A stretch of DNA of 64,000 nt from Telmatospirillum sp. (GCA_020248985.1 JADCGL010000022.1:248001-312000); one strand, 5' to 3'. Shown: positions 1 through 9,622, numbered from the stretch's first letter. Notes: a model not told the origin generated them from the sequence alone. Translations and numbers: made by a program.

Positions 1-1
1 C

Positions 2-421
2 GCCGTCGTCGCAGCGCTCGAAGAGGTGCGCCTCGACGCGGCCACGCGCCATCGCTATCCGCACGAATTTTCGGGCGGCCAGCGCCAGCGCATCGCGATC
101 GCGCGCGCCCTCGTGCTCAAACCGAAATTCCTGGTGCTCGACGAGCCCACCTCGGCGCTCGACATGTCGGTGCAGGCGCAGATCGTCGATCTGCTGCGCG
201 AATTGCAGGACCGCCACAAGCTCGCCTACCTTTTCATCAGCCACGACCTCAAAGTCGTGCGCGCATTGGCCGACGAGGTGATGGTGATGAAAGACGGTGC
301 GGTGGTCGAACACGGACCCGCCGAACGGATTTTCGAAGCCCCGCAGATGCCCTATACGCGCGCCCTCATCGCCGCGGCCTTCGCACACGACGTGGTCGAT
401 CACGACGGGGCGCGCCTATGA
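2..421 (+). CDS. Peptide/nickel-type ABC transporter ATP-binding protein, C-terminal part
   Basis: The reading frame is open from the first base, so the gene begins outside the window and the N-terminal half with the Walker A loop is missing. What remains shows the ABC signature ([15 protein letters not shown]), Walker B with the catalytic glutamate ([11 protein letters not shown]) and the H-loop (FISHDL). A short tail with PYTRALIAA follows, typical of oligopeptide/dipeptide (DppF/OppF-type) ATPases. These proteins energise ATP-driven uptake of peptides or similar solutes at the inner membrane. The stop overlaps the start of the next gene (ATGA), so the dehydrogenase downstream is probably in the same operon. 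The substrate cannot be told from this fragment. Confidence 0.9.
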   Translation, partial: AVVAALEEVRLDAATRHRYPHEFSGGQRQRIAIARALVLKPKFLVLDEPTSALDMSVQAQIVDLLRELQDRHKLAYLFISHDLKVVRALADEVMVMKDGAVVEHGPAERIFEAPQMPYTRALIAAAFAHDVVDHDGARL

Positions 422-1347
422 AACTCCTTTTCATGTCCGGCAGCGACCGGATTGCCGCGTGGCGCGCGGTGCTGGCCGATCTTGCCCCCGAGATCGAGCT
501 TGTCGATGCGAACGGCCCGCACGATCCCGACGAAATCGAATTCGCCCTCGTCTGGCAGTATCCGCCGGGGGCGCTCAAGCGCTATCGCAATTTGCGACTC
601 GTCTCGTCGCTGGGGGCCGGCATCGACCATCTGCTGCGCGACCCGGATTTTCCGGCGGGCGTGCCGTTTGTGCGGCTCGTCGATCCGACGTTGACCTCGG
701 GCATGGTCGAATACGCGCTGGCGGCGACTTTGCGCTACCACCGCCAGATGGTCGAATACGCCGCGTTCCAGGCCCAAGCGCAATGGCACCCGCTGCCGGC
801 CCCGACCACGTCCAAACGCCGCGTCGGCGTGGCGGGGGTCGGCGAGATCGGCGGGGCCGTGGCGCGCGCCATCGCTGGTTTGGGATTCGACGTGGCCGGC
901 TGGTCGCGGCGCGCCAAAACCGATCTGCCGTTCCCGGTTTTTGCCGGCAGCAACGGGTGGAAGCCCTTTTTGGCGCGCACGGACATTCTGATCTGCGTGC
1001 TGCCTTTGACGGATGCCACGCGCGGCCTGCTCGACGCGGCCTGTTTTGCTGCCCTGCCGCCCGGGGCCTTTGTCGTGAACATCGCGCGCGGCAAACATGT
1101 GAATGCAGCCGATCTGCTGGCGGCGCTCGACAGCGGCCATCTGGCCCATGCCACGCTCGACGTGACCGACCCCGAACCGCTGCCTGCCGAGCACCCGTTC
1201 TGGCGTCATCCGAAGGTGACGCTGACCCCCCATATCGCCAGCCTTACCGATCCGCGAACGGCCGCCCCTCAGGTCGTGGCAAATATCCGCAATTGCCTGG
1301 CCGGAAAGCCTTTGGCGAACGTCGTCGACCGCGCGAACGGGTATTGA
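418..1347 (+). CDS. D-2-hydroxyacid dehydrogenase, GhrA-like (glyoxylate/hydroxypyruvate reductase A family)
   Basis: This 309-residue protein has the D-isomer 2-hydroxyacid dehydrogenase fold. A Rossmann motif ([13 protein letters not shown], about residues 140-152) sits in the middle. The catalytic trio is visible as Arg224 in NIARG, Glu253 in DPEP and His272 in PHIAS. Length and the short pre-Rossmann domain fit the GhrA group, which reduces glyoxylate or hydroxypyruvate with NADPH in the cytoplasm. It starts inside the stop of the ABC ATPase gene, so translation is likely coupled. That context suggests it processes a product of the imported solute, but the true substrate is not determined. 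Confidence 0.87.
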   Translation: MKLLFMSGSDRIAAWRAVLADLAPEIELVDANGPHDPDEIEFALVWQYPPGALKRYRNLRLVSSLGAGIDHLLRDPDFPAGVPFVRLVDPTLTSGMVEYALAATLRYHRQMVEYAAFQAQAQWHPLPAPTTSKRRVGVAGVGEIGGAVARAIAGLGFDVAGWSRRAKTDLPFPVFAGSNGWKPFLARTDILICVLPLTDATRGLLDAACFAALPPGAFVVNIARGKHVNAADLLAALDSGHLAHATLDVTDPEPLPAEHPFWRHPKVTLTPHIASLTDPRTAAPQVVANIRNCLAGKPLANVVDRANGY

Positions 1348-1428
1348 ACATCGGACAAATGACACCATTGTAGTATCGGCGTTTCGAGGCTATATGCAGG
1401 GGTCGCATCGTCCCCGTCCCCAGGCGCC

Positions 1429-2418
1429 ATGACCGAACCAGCCGTCAAAACCGAAGTTCCCGCCGAACTTCCCCCGCCCAAAAAGGCCGACAAGTCGAAG
1501 ACCTTCAGCTTCGACCACGCGGTTTTTCAGGTGAAGGGTGCCTATTTCGGTTTCGGCAAGGACGGCGATTCGGTCTGCCTGCACGTGCCGCTCGGCGACA
1601 TCATGGCAGCCTTGCCGATGGACGCGGTCAAGATCCAGTTCCAGATCCCCAAAGACAGCGAAGACGCCGCCCTTCTCGAAATCGTCGAGAAATCGATGAA
1701 ATTCGTGAAGCGCATCGTGCCCGGCGATTCGATCCCGGCCGAAATTCTCGACGGCACGGCCTCGTGGCGGGTCGAACCGCACCATATCGCGCGCGCCAAT
1801 GCGCGCATCTCGCTGCAGATCATCAGCTGGATGTCGGGCAAGCCCGTCGAAGTCGGCGATTCGCACGAGCTCGAAGGCTTGGCCAACAATCCCGAGACCA
1901 AAAAGAAGGTCCAGGAAGCGTTCGAGCTTTTGGCCGAACGGCTCGGCCTCGGCCGCGCCAACAAAAACCAGATCGTCGAAATGATCGAGCAGCTGGCGCG
2001 CGAAACCTCCTACATCGAAGCGTTGCGCGAGCGGTTCGCCAAGATCCAGAAGATCGCAAACGGCTTCAACGTGCTGTTCGGCGCCTACAAGCGCGAACGC
2101 GGCGTGCAGGACGAAATCGCCCGCTGCCGCATCCTCATGAAAAAGCCGGTCGAAGACATTTCCGGCATTTTCCTGCAGGTCGATGCCAACACGGGCGAAG
2201 TGTTCAACGCGCTCAAGCGCCTGCGCGAGACGATCAGCTACATCCGCAACAAGCGCGACGAATTGCATCTGCGCTTCATGCTGTGGGACGACATCATCAC
2301 GGCCTGGGAAGGCGTGCCGCTCGAGCGCGAGGGCCGCGTGGACAAGCTCGTTCGCATCACCTACCGCTTCGTCGCCCGCCACTTCCCGCAAGATTCCGAA
2401 TGGAGCCTCACGCGCTGA
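1429..2418 (+). CDS. Conserved hypothetical protein, 329 aa
   Basis: I do not recognise a named domain. The protein is soluble, begins with a proline/lysine-rich linker (about residues 1-25), then has a beta-rich segment and long amphipathic helices, with helical stretches around residues 165-280. There is no signal peptide and no membrane segment. Codon usage and GC content match the neighbouring genes, and the alternative frames across it are arginine-rich shadows, so it is a genuine gene. An ATG preceded by an ordinary purine-poor leader was chosen. It stands alone between the dehydrogenase and the convergent aminopeptidase gene, which gives no functional hint. Confidence 0.75.
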   Translation: MTEPAVKTEVPAELPPPKKADKSKTFSFDHAVFQVKGAYFGFGKDGDSVCLHVPLGDIMAALPMDAVKIQFQIPKDSEDAALLEIVEKSMKFVKRIVPGDSIPAEILDGTASWRVEPHHIARANARISLQIISWMSGKPVEVGDSHELEGLANNPETKKKVQEAFELLAERLGLGRANKNQIVEMIEQLARETSYIEALRERFAKIQKIANGFNVLFGAYKRERGVQDEIARCRILMKKPVEDISGIFLQVDANTGEVFNALKRLRETISYIRNKRDELHLRFMLWDDIITAWEGVPLEREGRVDKLVRITYRFVARHFPQDSEWSLTR

Positions 2419-2434
2419 AGCCAGCCCACGCGCC

Positions 2435-3844
2435 TTACGGCGCGTAGCGGTCTCTCAGCACGGCGAAAGCGGCGCGCAGGCCCTGCATCATCGCACCCTC
2501 GGGCCGGCCTGGGCGCGGCCACGGGCTCCAGGCCACGACGTCGAAATGCGCCCATGCCGCCTCGCGCGGCACGAAATCCTGCAGAAACAAAGCCGCGATG
2601 ATCGCCCCGCCGAACGGGCCATCCGAAACGTTGTTCATGTCGGCATTTTTGCTGTCGATGCGGCTGCGATAGGGCTTCCACAGCGGCATGCGCCAGGCCG
2701 GATCGTCGTGGGCAAGGCCGGCCGCCAGCAGAGCGCTCGACAGCGCGTCGTTGTTGGCGAACAAGGCCGGCAGATCGGGGCCAAGCGCCACGCGCGCCGC
2801 GCCCGTCAACGTCGCGAAATCGAGCATCAGCTCGGGTTTTTCCTCGGCCGCGCGCGCGAACGCATCGGCGAGGATCAAGCGGCCTTCGGCGTCCGTATGG
2901 CCGATTTCGACCGTCTTGCCGGCCTTCGAGCGAATGATGTCGAGCGGGCGTACGGCATTGCCCGAAATGCTGTTCTCGACCGCCGGAACGAGCACTTGCA
3001 GGCGCAGCTTGAGCTTGGCTTCAACGACGAGGCGGGCAAGAGCCAGCACGTGGGCGGCCCCGCCCATGTCTTTTTTCATGAGCTTCATGCCGGCATCGGG
3101 CTTGATGCCGAGGCCGCCGGTGTCGAAGCACACGCCCTTGCCGACCAATGCCACGCGCGGATGCGACGGATCGCCCCAGCCGAGCTCGATCAAACGCGGC
3201 GCGCGCGCCGCCGCACGCCCGACCGCGTGAATGAGATTGTAGCCTTGCGCGCGCAAGGCTTCGCCCTCGACCACGCTTGCGGTCATGCCAAGCTCTTTGG
3301 CCATCGCAAGGGCCGCTTCGGCGAGGCCGTCCGGCCCCATATCCTCGGCTGGCGTATTGATGAGATCGCGCGCAAATCCGTCGGCACGCACGAAGCTCTG
3401 CACCGTCCGACGGTCGGCAAGCGTCGGCCAGACCAAGCTGGCAGGGCTGCGCGGCGCTTTTTTGTAGCGGTCGAAGGCGTAGCTGCCGATCCCCCAAGCG
3501 ATCGCGATCCGTGTTGCCGCCGCGGCCGTCGCCGGCTCGGGATCGAGCCGGTAGCTGCCGAGCGGCAGCGTCAACGGCAGGCCAGCATAGCCCCACATCC
3601 AGCCGCCCGAACCATCGCCCGCATCGTCCGCAACGATACCGACCAACATGCGCTCGACGCGCCCGTCGCGACCCGGCAGCGCGAGATGCGTGCCGCTTGC
3701 GGCGACAAAACCGTTCTGCTCGGCAAAGCGGCGATGCGCGGCAGACAGCGACTTGGCGTGTCTGGGCCACTCGGCCTTGGCGAGGACGGTGAGGCGAATC
3801 GTGTCGGCAAGGGCTTTGGGGCGAAAAGACAGGCGCGCAGGCAT
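2435..3844 (-). CDS. Leucyl aminopeptidase family protein (peptidase M17)
   Basis: The 469-residue protein is a cytosolic two-metal aminopeptidase that removes N-terminal residues from peptides. Visible M17 signatures are GKGVCFDTGGLGIKP with the first metal-binding Asp, the MKKDMGGAA motif with the active-site lysine and second Asp, and GHTDAEGRLILADA carrying the Asp-x-Glu ligands and the catalytic Arg. The usual Asn of NTDAEGR is replaced by His. The N-terminal domain is shorter and diverged, as is common in the alphaproteobacterial PepA-like (often PepB-labelled) group. The ATG at 3844 was chosen over an open upstream extension because that extension is only the antisense of the GST gene. 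Confidence 0.88.
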   Translation of the reverse strand: MPARLSFRPKALADTIRLTVLAKAEWPRHAKSLSAAHRRFAEQNGFVAASGTHLALPGRDGRVERMLVGIVADDAGDGSGGWMWGYAGLPLTLPLGSYRLDPEPATAAAATRIAIAWGIGSYAFDRYKKAPRSPASLVWPTLADRRTVQSFVRADGFARDLINTPAEDMGPDGLAEAALAMAKELGMTASVVEGEALRAQGYNLIHAVGRAAARAPRLIELGWGDPSHPRVALVGKGVCFDTGGLGIKPDAGMKLMKKDMGGAAHVLALARLVVEAKLKLRLQVLVPAVENSISGNAVRPLDIIRSKAGKTVEIGHTDAEGRLILADAFARAAEEKPELMLDFATLTGAARVALGPDLPALFANNDALSSALLAAGLAHDDPAWRMPLWKPYRSRIDSKNADMNNVSDGPFGGAIIAALFLQDFVPREAAWAHFDVVAWSPWPRPGRPEGAMMQGLRAAFAVLRDRYAP

Positions 3845-3934
3845 TGCGATTCCTTTGGCTGGCAGCGTGGTTTTTCGAGCTTGCCCCAAACGCCCGCAGC
3901 TGGAAAGCTTGGGCTTCGCGAAAGGATATCGACG

Positions 3935-4597
3935 ATGACCGCTGCCACTCTGATTCTCGGTAACAAGGCCTATTCCTCGTGGTCGCTGCGCGGCTGGCTC
4001 ATGTGCAAGATCGCGCGCCTCGAGGTCGAAGAAGCGATCCACGACATGGGGGCCGACGATTGGAAAGCGTGGGTTGCCAGGCACAGCCCGTCGGGCAAGG
4101 TGCCGTGCCTGCTCGTGGACGGCGCGACGATCTGGGAGTCGCTTGCGATCGGCGAGCATTTGGCCGAGCGCAATCCCTCGGCCTTCTTTCCGGCCGACCC
4201 GATCGCTCGGGCGCATGCGCGCGCCATCGCGAGCGAAATGCATGCCGGCTTCACCGAACTGCGCAAAGCCATGTGGATGAATGTGCGCCGCCGCTTTCCG
4301 GGCAAGCGCCGCACCGAAGGCGCGCTGGCCGACATCGCGCGCATCGAGCGGATCTGGGGCGAAACAAGGCAGCGCTTCGGCGCTGGCGGCCCGTATCTGT
4401 TCGGCGCGCAGTTCGGCCTTGCGGATGCGATGTATGCACCCGTCGTGGCGCGGTTCCATACGTGGGCGCCCGATCTGTCGGCCGCCGCCCAGAGCTATGC
4501 CGACGCGGTGTGGCAGCATCCGTGGATGCGCGAATGGGTCGCGGCGGCCGAGGCCGAGCCCTGGGTGGTGGCGCGCTACGAAGATCCGGACATCTAG
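3935..4597 (+). CDS. Glutathione S-transferase family protein
   Basis: This 220-residue cytosolic protein has an N-terminal thioredoxin-like domain with SSWSLRGWL near residues 14-22, which supplies the candidate catalytic Ser and glutathione contacts. The cis-Pro motif follows (GKVPCL), then an all-helical C-terminal domain with LADAMYAPV. It probably conjugates or reduces electrophiles using glutathione. An AAAGGA ribosome-binding site lies 9 bases before the ATG. It is divergent from the aminopeptidase gene. A clear paralogue with the same SSWSLRGWL motif lies at 55981-56637 in this window. Confidence 0.88.
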   Translation: MTAATLILGNKAYSSWSLRGWLMCKIARLEVEEAIHDMGADDWKAWVARHSPSGKVPCLLVDGATIWESLAIGEHLAERNPSAFFPADPIARAHARAIASEMHAGFTELRKAMWMNVRRRFPGKRRTEGALADIARIERIWGETRQRFGAGGPYLFGAQFGLADAMYAPVVARFHTWAPDLSAAAQSYADAVWQHPWMREWVAAAEAEPWVVARYEDPDI

Positions 4598-4665
4598 CGC
4601 CGCTGCACCTACACGCACGCGCGGATTGGGTATAGGATGTTGGCTTTCAGAGACTAGGGACGGCT

Positions 4666-5481
4666 ATGACGCTCGAAACCGCATCGCGCCCCGATACCGG
4701 CACGCCGCCGCTGCAATTCGGCCTGCCGCATGACGGGCTCATTCTGCGCGTGCCGAGCAGCGGGCAAGGGCTCAGCGATCTCGTGTGGCTTGCGATCGTG
4801 GTCGCGACCTTGGTCGCAACGACCGGCTCGGCGATTGCAGCAGCCGGCGCGTTGGGTGCGGTTGCGAGCCTCGTGTTCGGCGCCATTGTTGCGGGCTTTG
4901 CAGCGCGCTATTGGCGCCGCCATTACGGCGCGCGCGCGCATGTGACGATCGACCGGGCGGGCATCCATGATGCCGCCGCAGGATTGCCGCCGCTCGACTG
5001 GACCGACATCGAATCGCTGGAGGCGGTGCCCAATGCGGCGGGCGTGCTGGGGCTCTATGCGCGACTGACCACGGATGCCAATCGCCGCCGCTTTGCCGGC
5101 CTCGCGGGCCTTCTGCGCGTCGGGCTGTCGGCGCAGGCGCAAGCGGGCGTAGTGCTCGAAGGTACAAGCGCCGACCGCCTGCCGGTGCCGCTCGAATATC
5201 TGATCCTGCAATTGCGCGCACGCGGTGCGCCCGTGCGGGCACCCGCTGCCGATTTCGATCCGTTCGCGTGGGATGCGCGCTGGCTCCCCGCGCCGGTTGC
5301 AGCGGGTCTCGTCGCCGCACGCCTGGGCAAACGCGCGCGGCCCTTTGCCGCCCACAATCTCGATCTTGCGCGCACGCGCGGCCAAAACGCCGGTGCGCGC
5401 CATTGGCAAGGCGTTTTGGCCGAACTGCGCAAGGCCGAGGGCTTCCCGGCCGACGCAGCCGCCGAAGACGACGATATCTAG
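4666..5481 (+). CDS. Hypothetical membrane-anchored protein, 271 aa
   Basis: No known family is recognised. Two adjacent hydrophobic helices (about residues 41-60 and 62-80) form a membrane hairpin. They are followed by a soluble domain of about 190 residues that begins with a basic stretch (RYWRRHYGARAH) and an immunoglobulin- or PH-like beta-rich portion. This layout resembles bacterial proteins with a two-helix anchor plus a PH-like (bPH) domain, but that is only an impression. It begins after a good AGGGACGG ribosome-binding site and ends 6 bases before the convergent TAXI gene. Confidence 0.65.
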   Translation: MTLETASRPDTGTPPLQFGLPHDGLILRVPSSGQGLSDLVWLAIVVATLVATTGSAIAAAGALGAVASLVFGAIVAGFAARYWRRHYGARAHVTIDRAGIHDAAAGLPPLDWTDIESLEAVPNAAGVLGLYARLTTDANRRRFAGLAGLLRVGLSAQAQAGVVLEGTSADRLPVPLEYLILQLRARGAPVRAPAADFDPFAWDARWLPAPVAAGLVAARLGKRARPFAAHNLDLARTRGQNAGARHWQGVLAELRKAEGFPADAAAEDDDI

Positions 5482-5487
5482 CGCTAT

Positions 5488-6495
5488 CTAGCGCAGCACG
5501 CCGTTTTCCGAATAGGCGAGGGCCGCCCCTGCATGCAGGGGGAAGCCGAGCCCTTCGACGGCCGTTTCGAGCTTCAAAAACCGCCCGACTGCGGCATTGG
5601 CATCCAGAATGCGGCGGTTGTTGGCGTGCCACAAAGCGCGCGTGAGCCCGTGCACCGTGCCGTCGTCGGCGGCGTCGGACGTGATCCACAGAATGCCGAC
5701 CGACAGCGACGCGATTTCGCCCACACCGCGATAGCTGCCGGCCGGGATCGTCGTTTCGGTCAAGAAAGGCTGCGTGGCGCGCAGCCGTGCGACGAGGCTC
5801 TGCAACGGCAGAATGGCGATTTCCTGCGCTTCGGCAAGTTCGGCGATGAAAGCCGACGGGACGCCGGCTGTAGCGAAAAACGCATCGATCTTGGCCGCAT
5901 TCAGCGCTTCGACCGCTTCGGCCGGCGTGAGGAATTGTGCGCGCACATCGCGCTCGCCGAGCCCCGCGGCCTGCAGCACGGCGCGTGCGGCCACGGCCGT
6001 GCCCGATTCGCGCTCGCCCAAGGAAACCGCCTTGCCGCGCAGATTGCGCAGCTCCGCAACCCCGGCCGCCCGCCGCACGATCAGATGCAGCGTTTCGGGA
6101 TAGAGATTGGCGATCGCGCGCAGATTTGCGACGGCCCCGCGGCGCGCAAACGGCCCCGTGCCATGATAGGCCCAATAGGCCAGATCGGCCTGGCACAGCG
6201 CCGAATCGATGCGACCCGACGCGACCAGATCGATATTGGCAAGCGAGCCTGCCGTGGTCTGGTTGACGACAATCATGCCCGGCACGCCGCAGGTGCCGCC
6301 GCGCGCGCAATCGCGCGCACCCGGCGGCGAACTCACGGTCTGGCCGATCAGACTTGCGACCTGGAACATCGTCGATTCGCTGGGGCCCGACGCGATGCGG
6401 AAAAACCGCGTTTCCTGGGCGCGGGCGCGCAAAGGGGCGCTTGCGGCCGCTGCCGCCACCCCTGCCAAAAACGTCCGCCGATCGGCAACGCGCAT
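5488..6495 (-). CDS. TAXI-family TRAP transporter solute-binding protein
   Basis: The 335-residue protein begins with a twin-arginine-like leader (RRTFLAG followed by an alanine-rich h-region and an ARAQ cleavage site) and is predicted to be periplasmic. The mature part matches the TAXI family: FRIASGPSESTMF at the start, a cysteine-containing loop before the VNQTTAGSLANI segment, and LRGKAVSLGERESGT. TAXI proteins bind anionic solutes and hand them to TRAP permeases. It lies 80 bases downstream of dctM on the same strand. This is unusual because that permease already has a DctP-type binding protein upstream, and TAXI proteins more often pair with fused permeases. Confidence 0.85.
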   Translation of the reverse strand: MRVADRRTFLAGVAAAAASAPLRARAQETRFFRIASGPSESTMFQVASLIGQTVSSPPGARDCARGGTCGVPGMIVVNQTTAGSLANIDLVASGRIDSALCQADLAYWAYHGTGPFARRGAVANLRAIANLYPETLHLIVRRAAGVAELRNLRGKAVSLGERESGTAVAARAVLQAAGLGERDVRAQFLTPAEAVEALNAAKIDAFFATAGVPSAFIAELAEAQEIAILPLQSLVARLRATQPFLTETTIPAGSYRGVGEIASLSVGILWITSDAADDGTVHGLTRALWHANNRRILDANAAVGRFLKLETAVEGLGFPLHAGAALAYSENGVLR

Positions 6496-6514
6496 GACCT
6501 GTTCGCCCCGTGAA

Positions 6515-6535
6515 GGCGCTTGCCCAGCAAGCGCC
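6515..6535 (-). terminator. Stem-loop between dctM and the TAXI gene
   Basis: A perfect 8-bp inverted repeat (GGCGCTTG / CAAGCGCC) encloses a 5-base loop. In the minus-strand transcript it lies after dctM and 20 bases before the TAXI start codon. There is no strong U-run, so it may stabilise or attenuate the transcript rather than end it. Confidence 0.35.
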
Positions 6536-6575
6536 CGCCTTTATCTAACGCCGAAGGGGCGCAAGAGTCACGCGG

Positions 6576-7874
6576 CTACATCATGTTGCGCGGCAGCCAG
6601 AGGGCGATGTCGGGGACGAAAAACAGCAGCGCCACCATCACGCACATCAGCACGAAAAACGGGAACGCGACCCAGCCGATATAGGTGATCTGGTGCCCGG
6701 TCATGCCCTGCAGAACGAAAAGGTTGAAGCCGACGGGCGGGGTGATCTGCGCCATTTCGACCACGATCACGATGAAGATGCCGAACCACACGAGATCGAA
6801 GCCGGCGCGTTCGATCGTGGGCATGACGACGGCCATCGTGAGCACCACCATCGAAATGCCGTCGAGGAAGCAGCCCAGGATCGCGTAGAAGATCGTCAGC
6901 ATCAAAATCAGCATGCCGGGGCCGAGATCGAGCGCATCGATCCATTCGGCCAAGGCGCGCGGCAGGCCCGTGAATCCCATCGCGAGCGTGAGGAACGACG
7001 CCCCCGCCAGAATGAACGCGATCATGCACGAGAGGCGCGTCGCCCCCATCAGGCTTTCCTTGAACACTTTTATGTTCATGTCGCCCTGCAAGGTGGCCAC
7101 GAGCAACGCCCCCGCCACGCCGACGGCGGCGGCCTCGGTCGCGGTCGCAAAGCCCGCATAGATTGAGCCCAGCACGATCACGATGAGGCCCACCGACGGC
7201 AGCAAGAAGCGCGCGGCATAGACCTTCTCGAAGAAGTTCATTTTCATGTCGGCGGCAGGGATTTTGTCGGCGTTGAAAAGCGACCAGCCGATAACCCACG
7301 CCATGAACATGCCGGCAAGGGCAAGACCCGGGATGACGCCCGCGATGAAAAGCTGGGCGATCGAGGTGTTGGTCTGCACGCCGTAGACGATCATGATCAA
7401 AGACGGCGGAATCAGCAGCCCCAAGGTGCCCGAGCCAGCAAGCGAGCCCACAATCATGCTTTCGGGATAGCCGCGCTTGCGCAGTTCCGGAATCGACATT
7501 TTGCCGATGGTGGCGCACGTTGCCGCCGACGAACCCGAGATCGCGGCAAAGATCGTGCAGCCGATCACGTTGGTGTGCAGAAGACGGCCGGGCAGCGACT
7601 GCATCCAGGGTGCGAGCCCGCGGAACAGATCCTGCGACAGCCGCGTGCGAAACAGAATTTCGCCCATCCAGATGAACATGGGCAGCGCGGTGAGCGTCCA
7701 AGAAGAAGATGCGCCCCAGATGGTCGTGACCATCGCCGGGCCCACCGGGCGGCTCGTGAACAGCTCCATCGCCATCCAGCCCGTGCCCAGCAGGGCCAGG
7801 CCGATCCACACGCCCGAGCCCAGGACCACGAACATGAAAATGATCAAAAGACCGGCAATTTCCAAACTAAGCAT
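6576..7874 (-). CDS. dctM: TRAP transporter large permease subunit (DctM)
   Basis: The 432-residue, strongly hydrophobic protein has about 12 predicted transmembrane helices and the DctM signatures: GVWIGLALLG at the N-terminus, GSSAATCATIG, GSLAGSGTLGLLIPPS and TPPVGFNLFV near the C-terminus. DctM forms the ion-coupled translocation pathway in the inner membrane of TRAP uptake systems. It follows dctQ by 27 bases and belongs to the dctP-dctQ-dctM set. Full length for the family and intact. Confidence 0.94.
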   Translation of the reverse strand: MLSLEIAGLLIIFMFVVLGSGVWIGLALLGTGWMAMELFTSRPVGPAMVTTIWGASSSWTLTALPMFIWMGEILFRTRLSQDLFRGLAPWMQSLPGRLLHTNVIGCTIFAAISGSSAATCATIGKMSIPELRKRGYPESMIVGSLAGSGTLGLLIPPSLIMIVYGVQTNTSIAQLFIAGVIPGLALAGMFMAWVIGWSLFNADKIPAADMKMNFFEKVYAARFLLPSVGLIVIVLGSIYAGFATATEAAAVGVAGALLVATLQGDMNIKVFKESLMGATRLSCMIAFILAGASFLTLAMGFTGLPRALAEWIDALDLGPGMLILMLTIFYAILGCFLDGISMVVLTMAVVMPTIERAGFDLVWFGIFIVIVVEMAQITPPVGFNLFVLQGMTGHQITYIGWVAFPFFVLMCVMVALLFFVPDIALWLPRNMM

Positions 7875-7901
7875 CGTCGTTTTCCCCGCCTCGAATTGGC
7901 G

Positions 7902-8417
7902 TTATTCGGTGTGCTGCATTTCGGCCGAAAGGTCGCTCTCGGACGGATCGCGACCCTGCAGCACCTGCACAAGCTCGTCGACGAAGGCGATCAGCAGGAT
8001 CGTGACCCCGAGCGCCATCATCGATTGCGGGATCCATAGGGGCGAGGCGTCCATCGCATCCGAGCGCGAGTCGAATTCGTAGGACCAATAAACCATGTCC
8101 CACGCGTACCAGGCGAAGAAGCCGGTCAGGAAAATCGAGGCGCCCAAGCACCAGATTTCGATCCAGCGCCGCGTCTGGCCTTTGAAGCGCTGGATGATCA
8201 GCGTCACGCGGATATGTTCGCCGCGCTTGAGCGTGCTGGCGAGCGCGAAGAACGAAGCACCGGCCATCGCGAAGCCTGCATAGGCGTCGGTGCCGCGCAC
8301 ATAGATGTCGGTGAAGCCGCCCAGAACCTGCAGCATCGTGACGACGAGGATCATCACCATCGAAAGGCCGGCGGCCCAGCCACTCGCCTCGTAGAGAAGA
8401 TCGAGAAAACGCCGCAT
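7902..8417 (-). CDS. dctQ: TRAP transporter small permease subunit (DctQ)
   Basis: A 171-residue four-helix membrane protein. Helix 1 begins SGWAAGLSMVMILVV, followed by the DctQ-typical polar region with FALASTLKRGEHIRV. DctQ bridges the binding protein and DctM in the inner membrane. The ATG at 8417 was chosen because it follows a GCGGGGGC ribosome-binding site and starts the usual short N-terminal tail. The frame is open further upstream, but the added residues do not look like the family. Confidence 0.9.
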   Translation of the reverse strand: MRRFLDLLYEASGWAAGLSMVMILVVTMLQVLGGFTDIYVRGTDAYAGFAMAGASFFALASTLKRGEHIRVTLIIQRFKGQTRRWIEIWCLGASIFLTGFFAWYAWDMVYWSYEFDSRSDAMDASPLWIPQSMMALGVTILLIAFVDELVQVLQGRDPSESDLSAEMQHTE

Positions 8418-8551
8418 GTTGCCCCCGCTCAAGGCACCCAGCCGAACTTCAGGCCAGGCCCAAAAAGAAGAGGTCGGCATCGCCCGCCTTGCGCGGTCAA
8501 TGCCGACCTTGTTACGCGTCGTCCGGATTTAGCAATATCCGGGCCTAATCC

Positions 8552-9553
8552 TCAGGCGCTGGCCTTGTAGGCAGCCACGAGGGCCGCACCGTCGGCACCC
8601 GCGCGGCCGAGCCAATCCTTGGTCAGCTCCTCGCCCCAACGCTGGAAGCCGGCCTTGAGGGACGGCGACGGCGCTTCGACCGTCATGCCGTTTTTCTTGA
8701 ACTCTTCGAGGAAGAAATTGGCCAGACGCTCCGACTCGGCCCAGCCGCGCGCTTCGGCGACTTCGGCAGCCTTGGTCACGGCCGAACGCGTGGCGTCGTC
8801 GAGCGAGGCCCAGGCGCGCTGGTTGACCATAGTCATGTTCTTCGGCAGCCAGGCTTGGACGTCGTAGAAGAACTTGATGTGTTCCCAGATCTTCGAATCG
8901 AAGCCCGTGGCGCCCGAAGAGATCATCGAGTTGACGCGGCCGGCGGCCAGCGCCTGCACGAGTTCGGCCGCCTGCACGGTCGTGACACGCATGCCCGCGA
9001 GCTCGGCAAAACGCCCGGCCGAAGCACCGTAGGAGCGGAAGGACAGGCCGCGCAGATCTTCGGGCGTGGCCAACGCCTTGGGGCTGTAGAAGCCCTGTGG
9101 CGGCCAAGGAACTGCAAACAGCATGCGCACGCCGCGCGTCTGCAGACGGCGATCGACGAACGGCTTCTGGGCGGCGGCCAGGCGGCGCGCTTCGGCGAAA
9201 GAGGTCGCGAGGAACGGGATGTTGTCCGCACCGAACATCGGATCGTCGTTTTCGAGCACGACTTGCAGCAATTCGCCCATTTGGGCTTGCTGCGTCTGCA
9301 CGGCGCGCAGGATTTCCGGCACGCGGAACAGCGAGGCGCCCGCATGCACGGTGATTTCGAGCTTGCCGCCCGACGCATCCTTCACGTCTTTGGCAAACTG
9401 GATCAGGTTGACCGAGTGGAAGTTGGTGGCGGGGTACCCCGCGGGCAGATCCCATTTCCACTTGGCCTGGGCGGCGGCGGGACGAACGATCGCCGCGGCG
9501 GCAAGCGCACCTGCGGCGGTCCCGGCAAATTGACGGCGGGTCAGTTTGGTCAT
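8552..9553 (-). CDS. dctP: TRAP transporter substrate-binding protein (DctP type)
   Basis: The 333-residue protein has an N-terminal export signal (TRRQFAGTAAGALAAAAIV, Tat-like, ending before AQAKWKW) and the DctP fold. The AWASLDDATRSAVTKAAE segment of the family lies in the C-terminal third. It binds an organic acid in the periplasm and delivers it to DctQM. The conserved ligand-pairing arginine region (about residue 150-175, LRGLSFRSYG) is present. It is upstream of dctQ and downstream of a CoA-transferase and HMG-CoA-lyase-type gene, suggesting the solute is activated to a CoA ester after import. Confidence 0.92.
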   Translation of the reverse strand: MTKLTRRQFAGTAAGALAAAAIVRPAAAQAKWKWDLPAGYPATNFHSVNLIQFAKDVKDASGGKLEITVHAGASLFRVPEILRAVQTQQAQMGELLQVVLENDDPMFGADNIPFLATSFAEARRLAAAQKPFVDRRLQTRGVRMLFAVPWPPQGFYSPKALATPEDLRGLSFRSYGASAGRFAELAGMRVTTVQAAELVQALAAGRVNSMISSGATGFDSKIWEHIKFFYDVQAWLPKNMTMVNQRAWASLDDATRSAVTKAAEVAEARGWAESERLANFFLEEFKKNGMTVEAPSPSLKAGFQRWGEELTKDWLGRAGADGAALVAAYKASA

Positions 9554-9622
9554 CGAACGACTCCCTGTTTTGTGCGATTTGTCGCTTTAAGGCGCCAAGT
9601 TAGGCGCATCGTGCGGCAAGCG

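Noticed and set aside
2183-4597. An 804-codon open frame on the plus strand ending with the GST
   Set aside because: Only its last 220 codons are the GST. The rest is antisense to the aminopeptidase gene and has shadow-frame composition.
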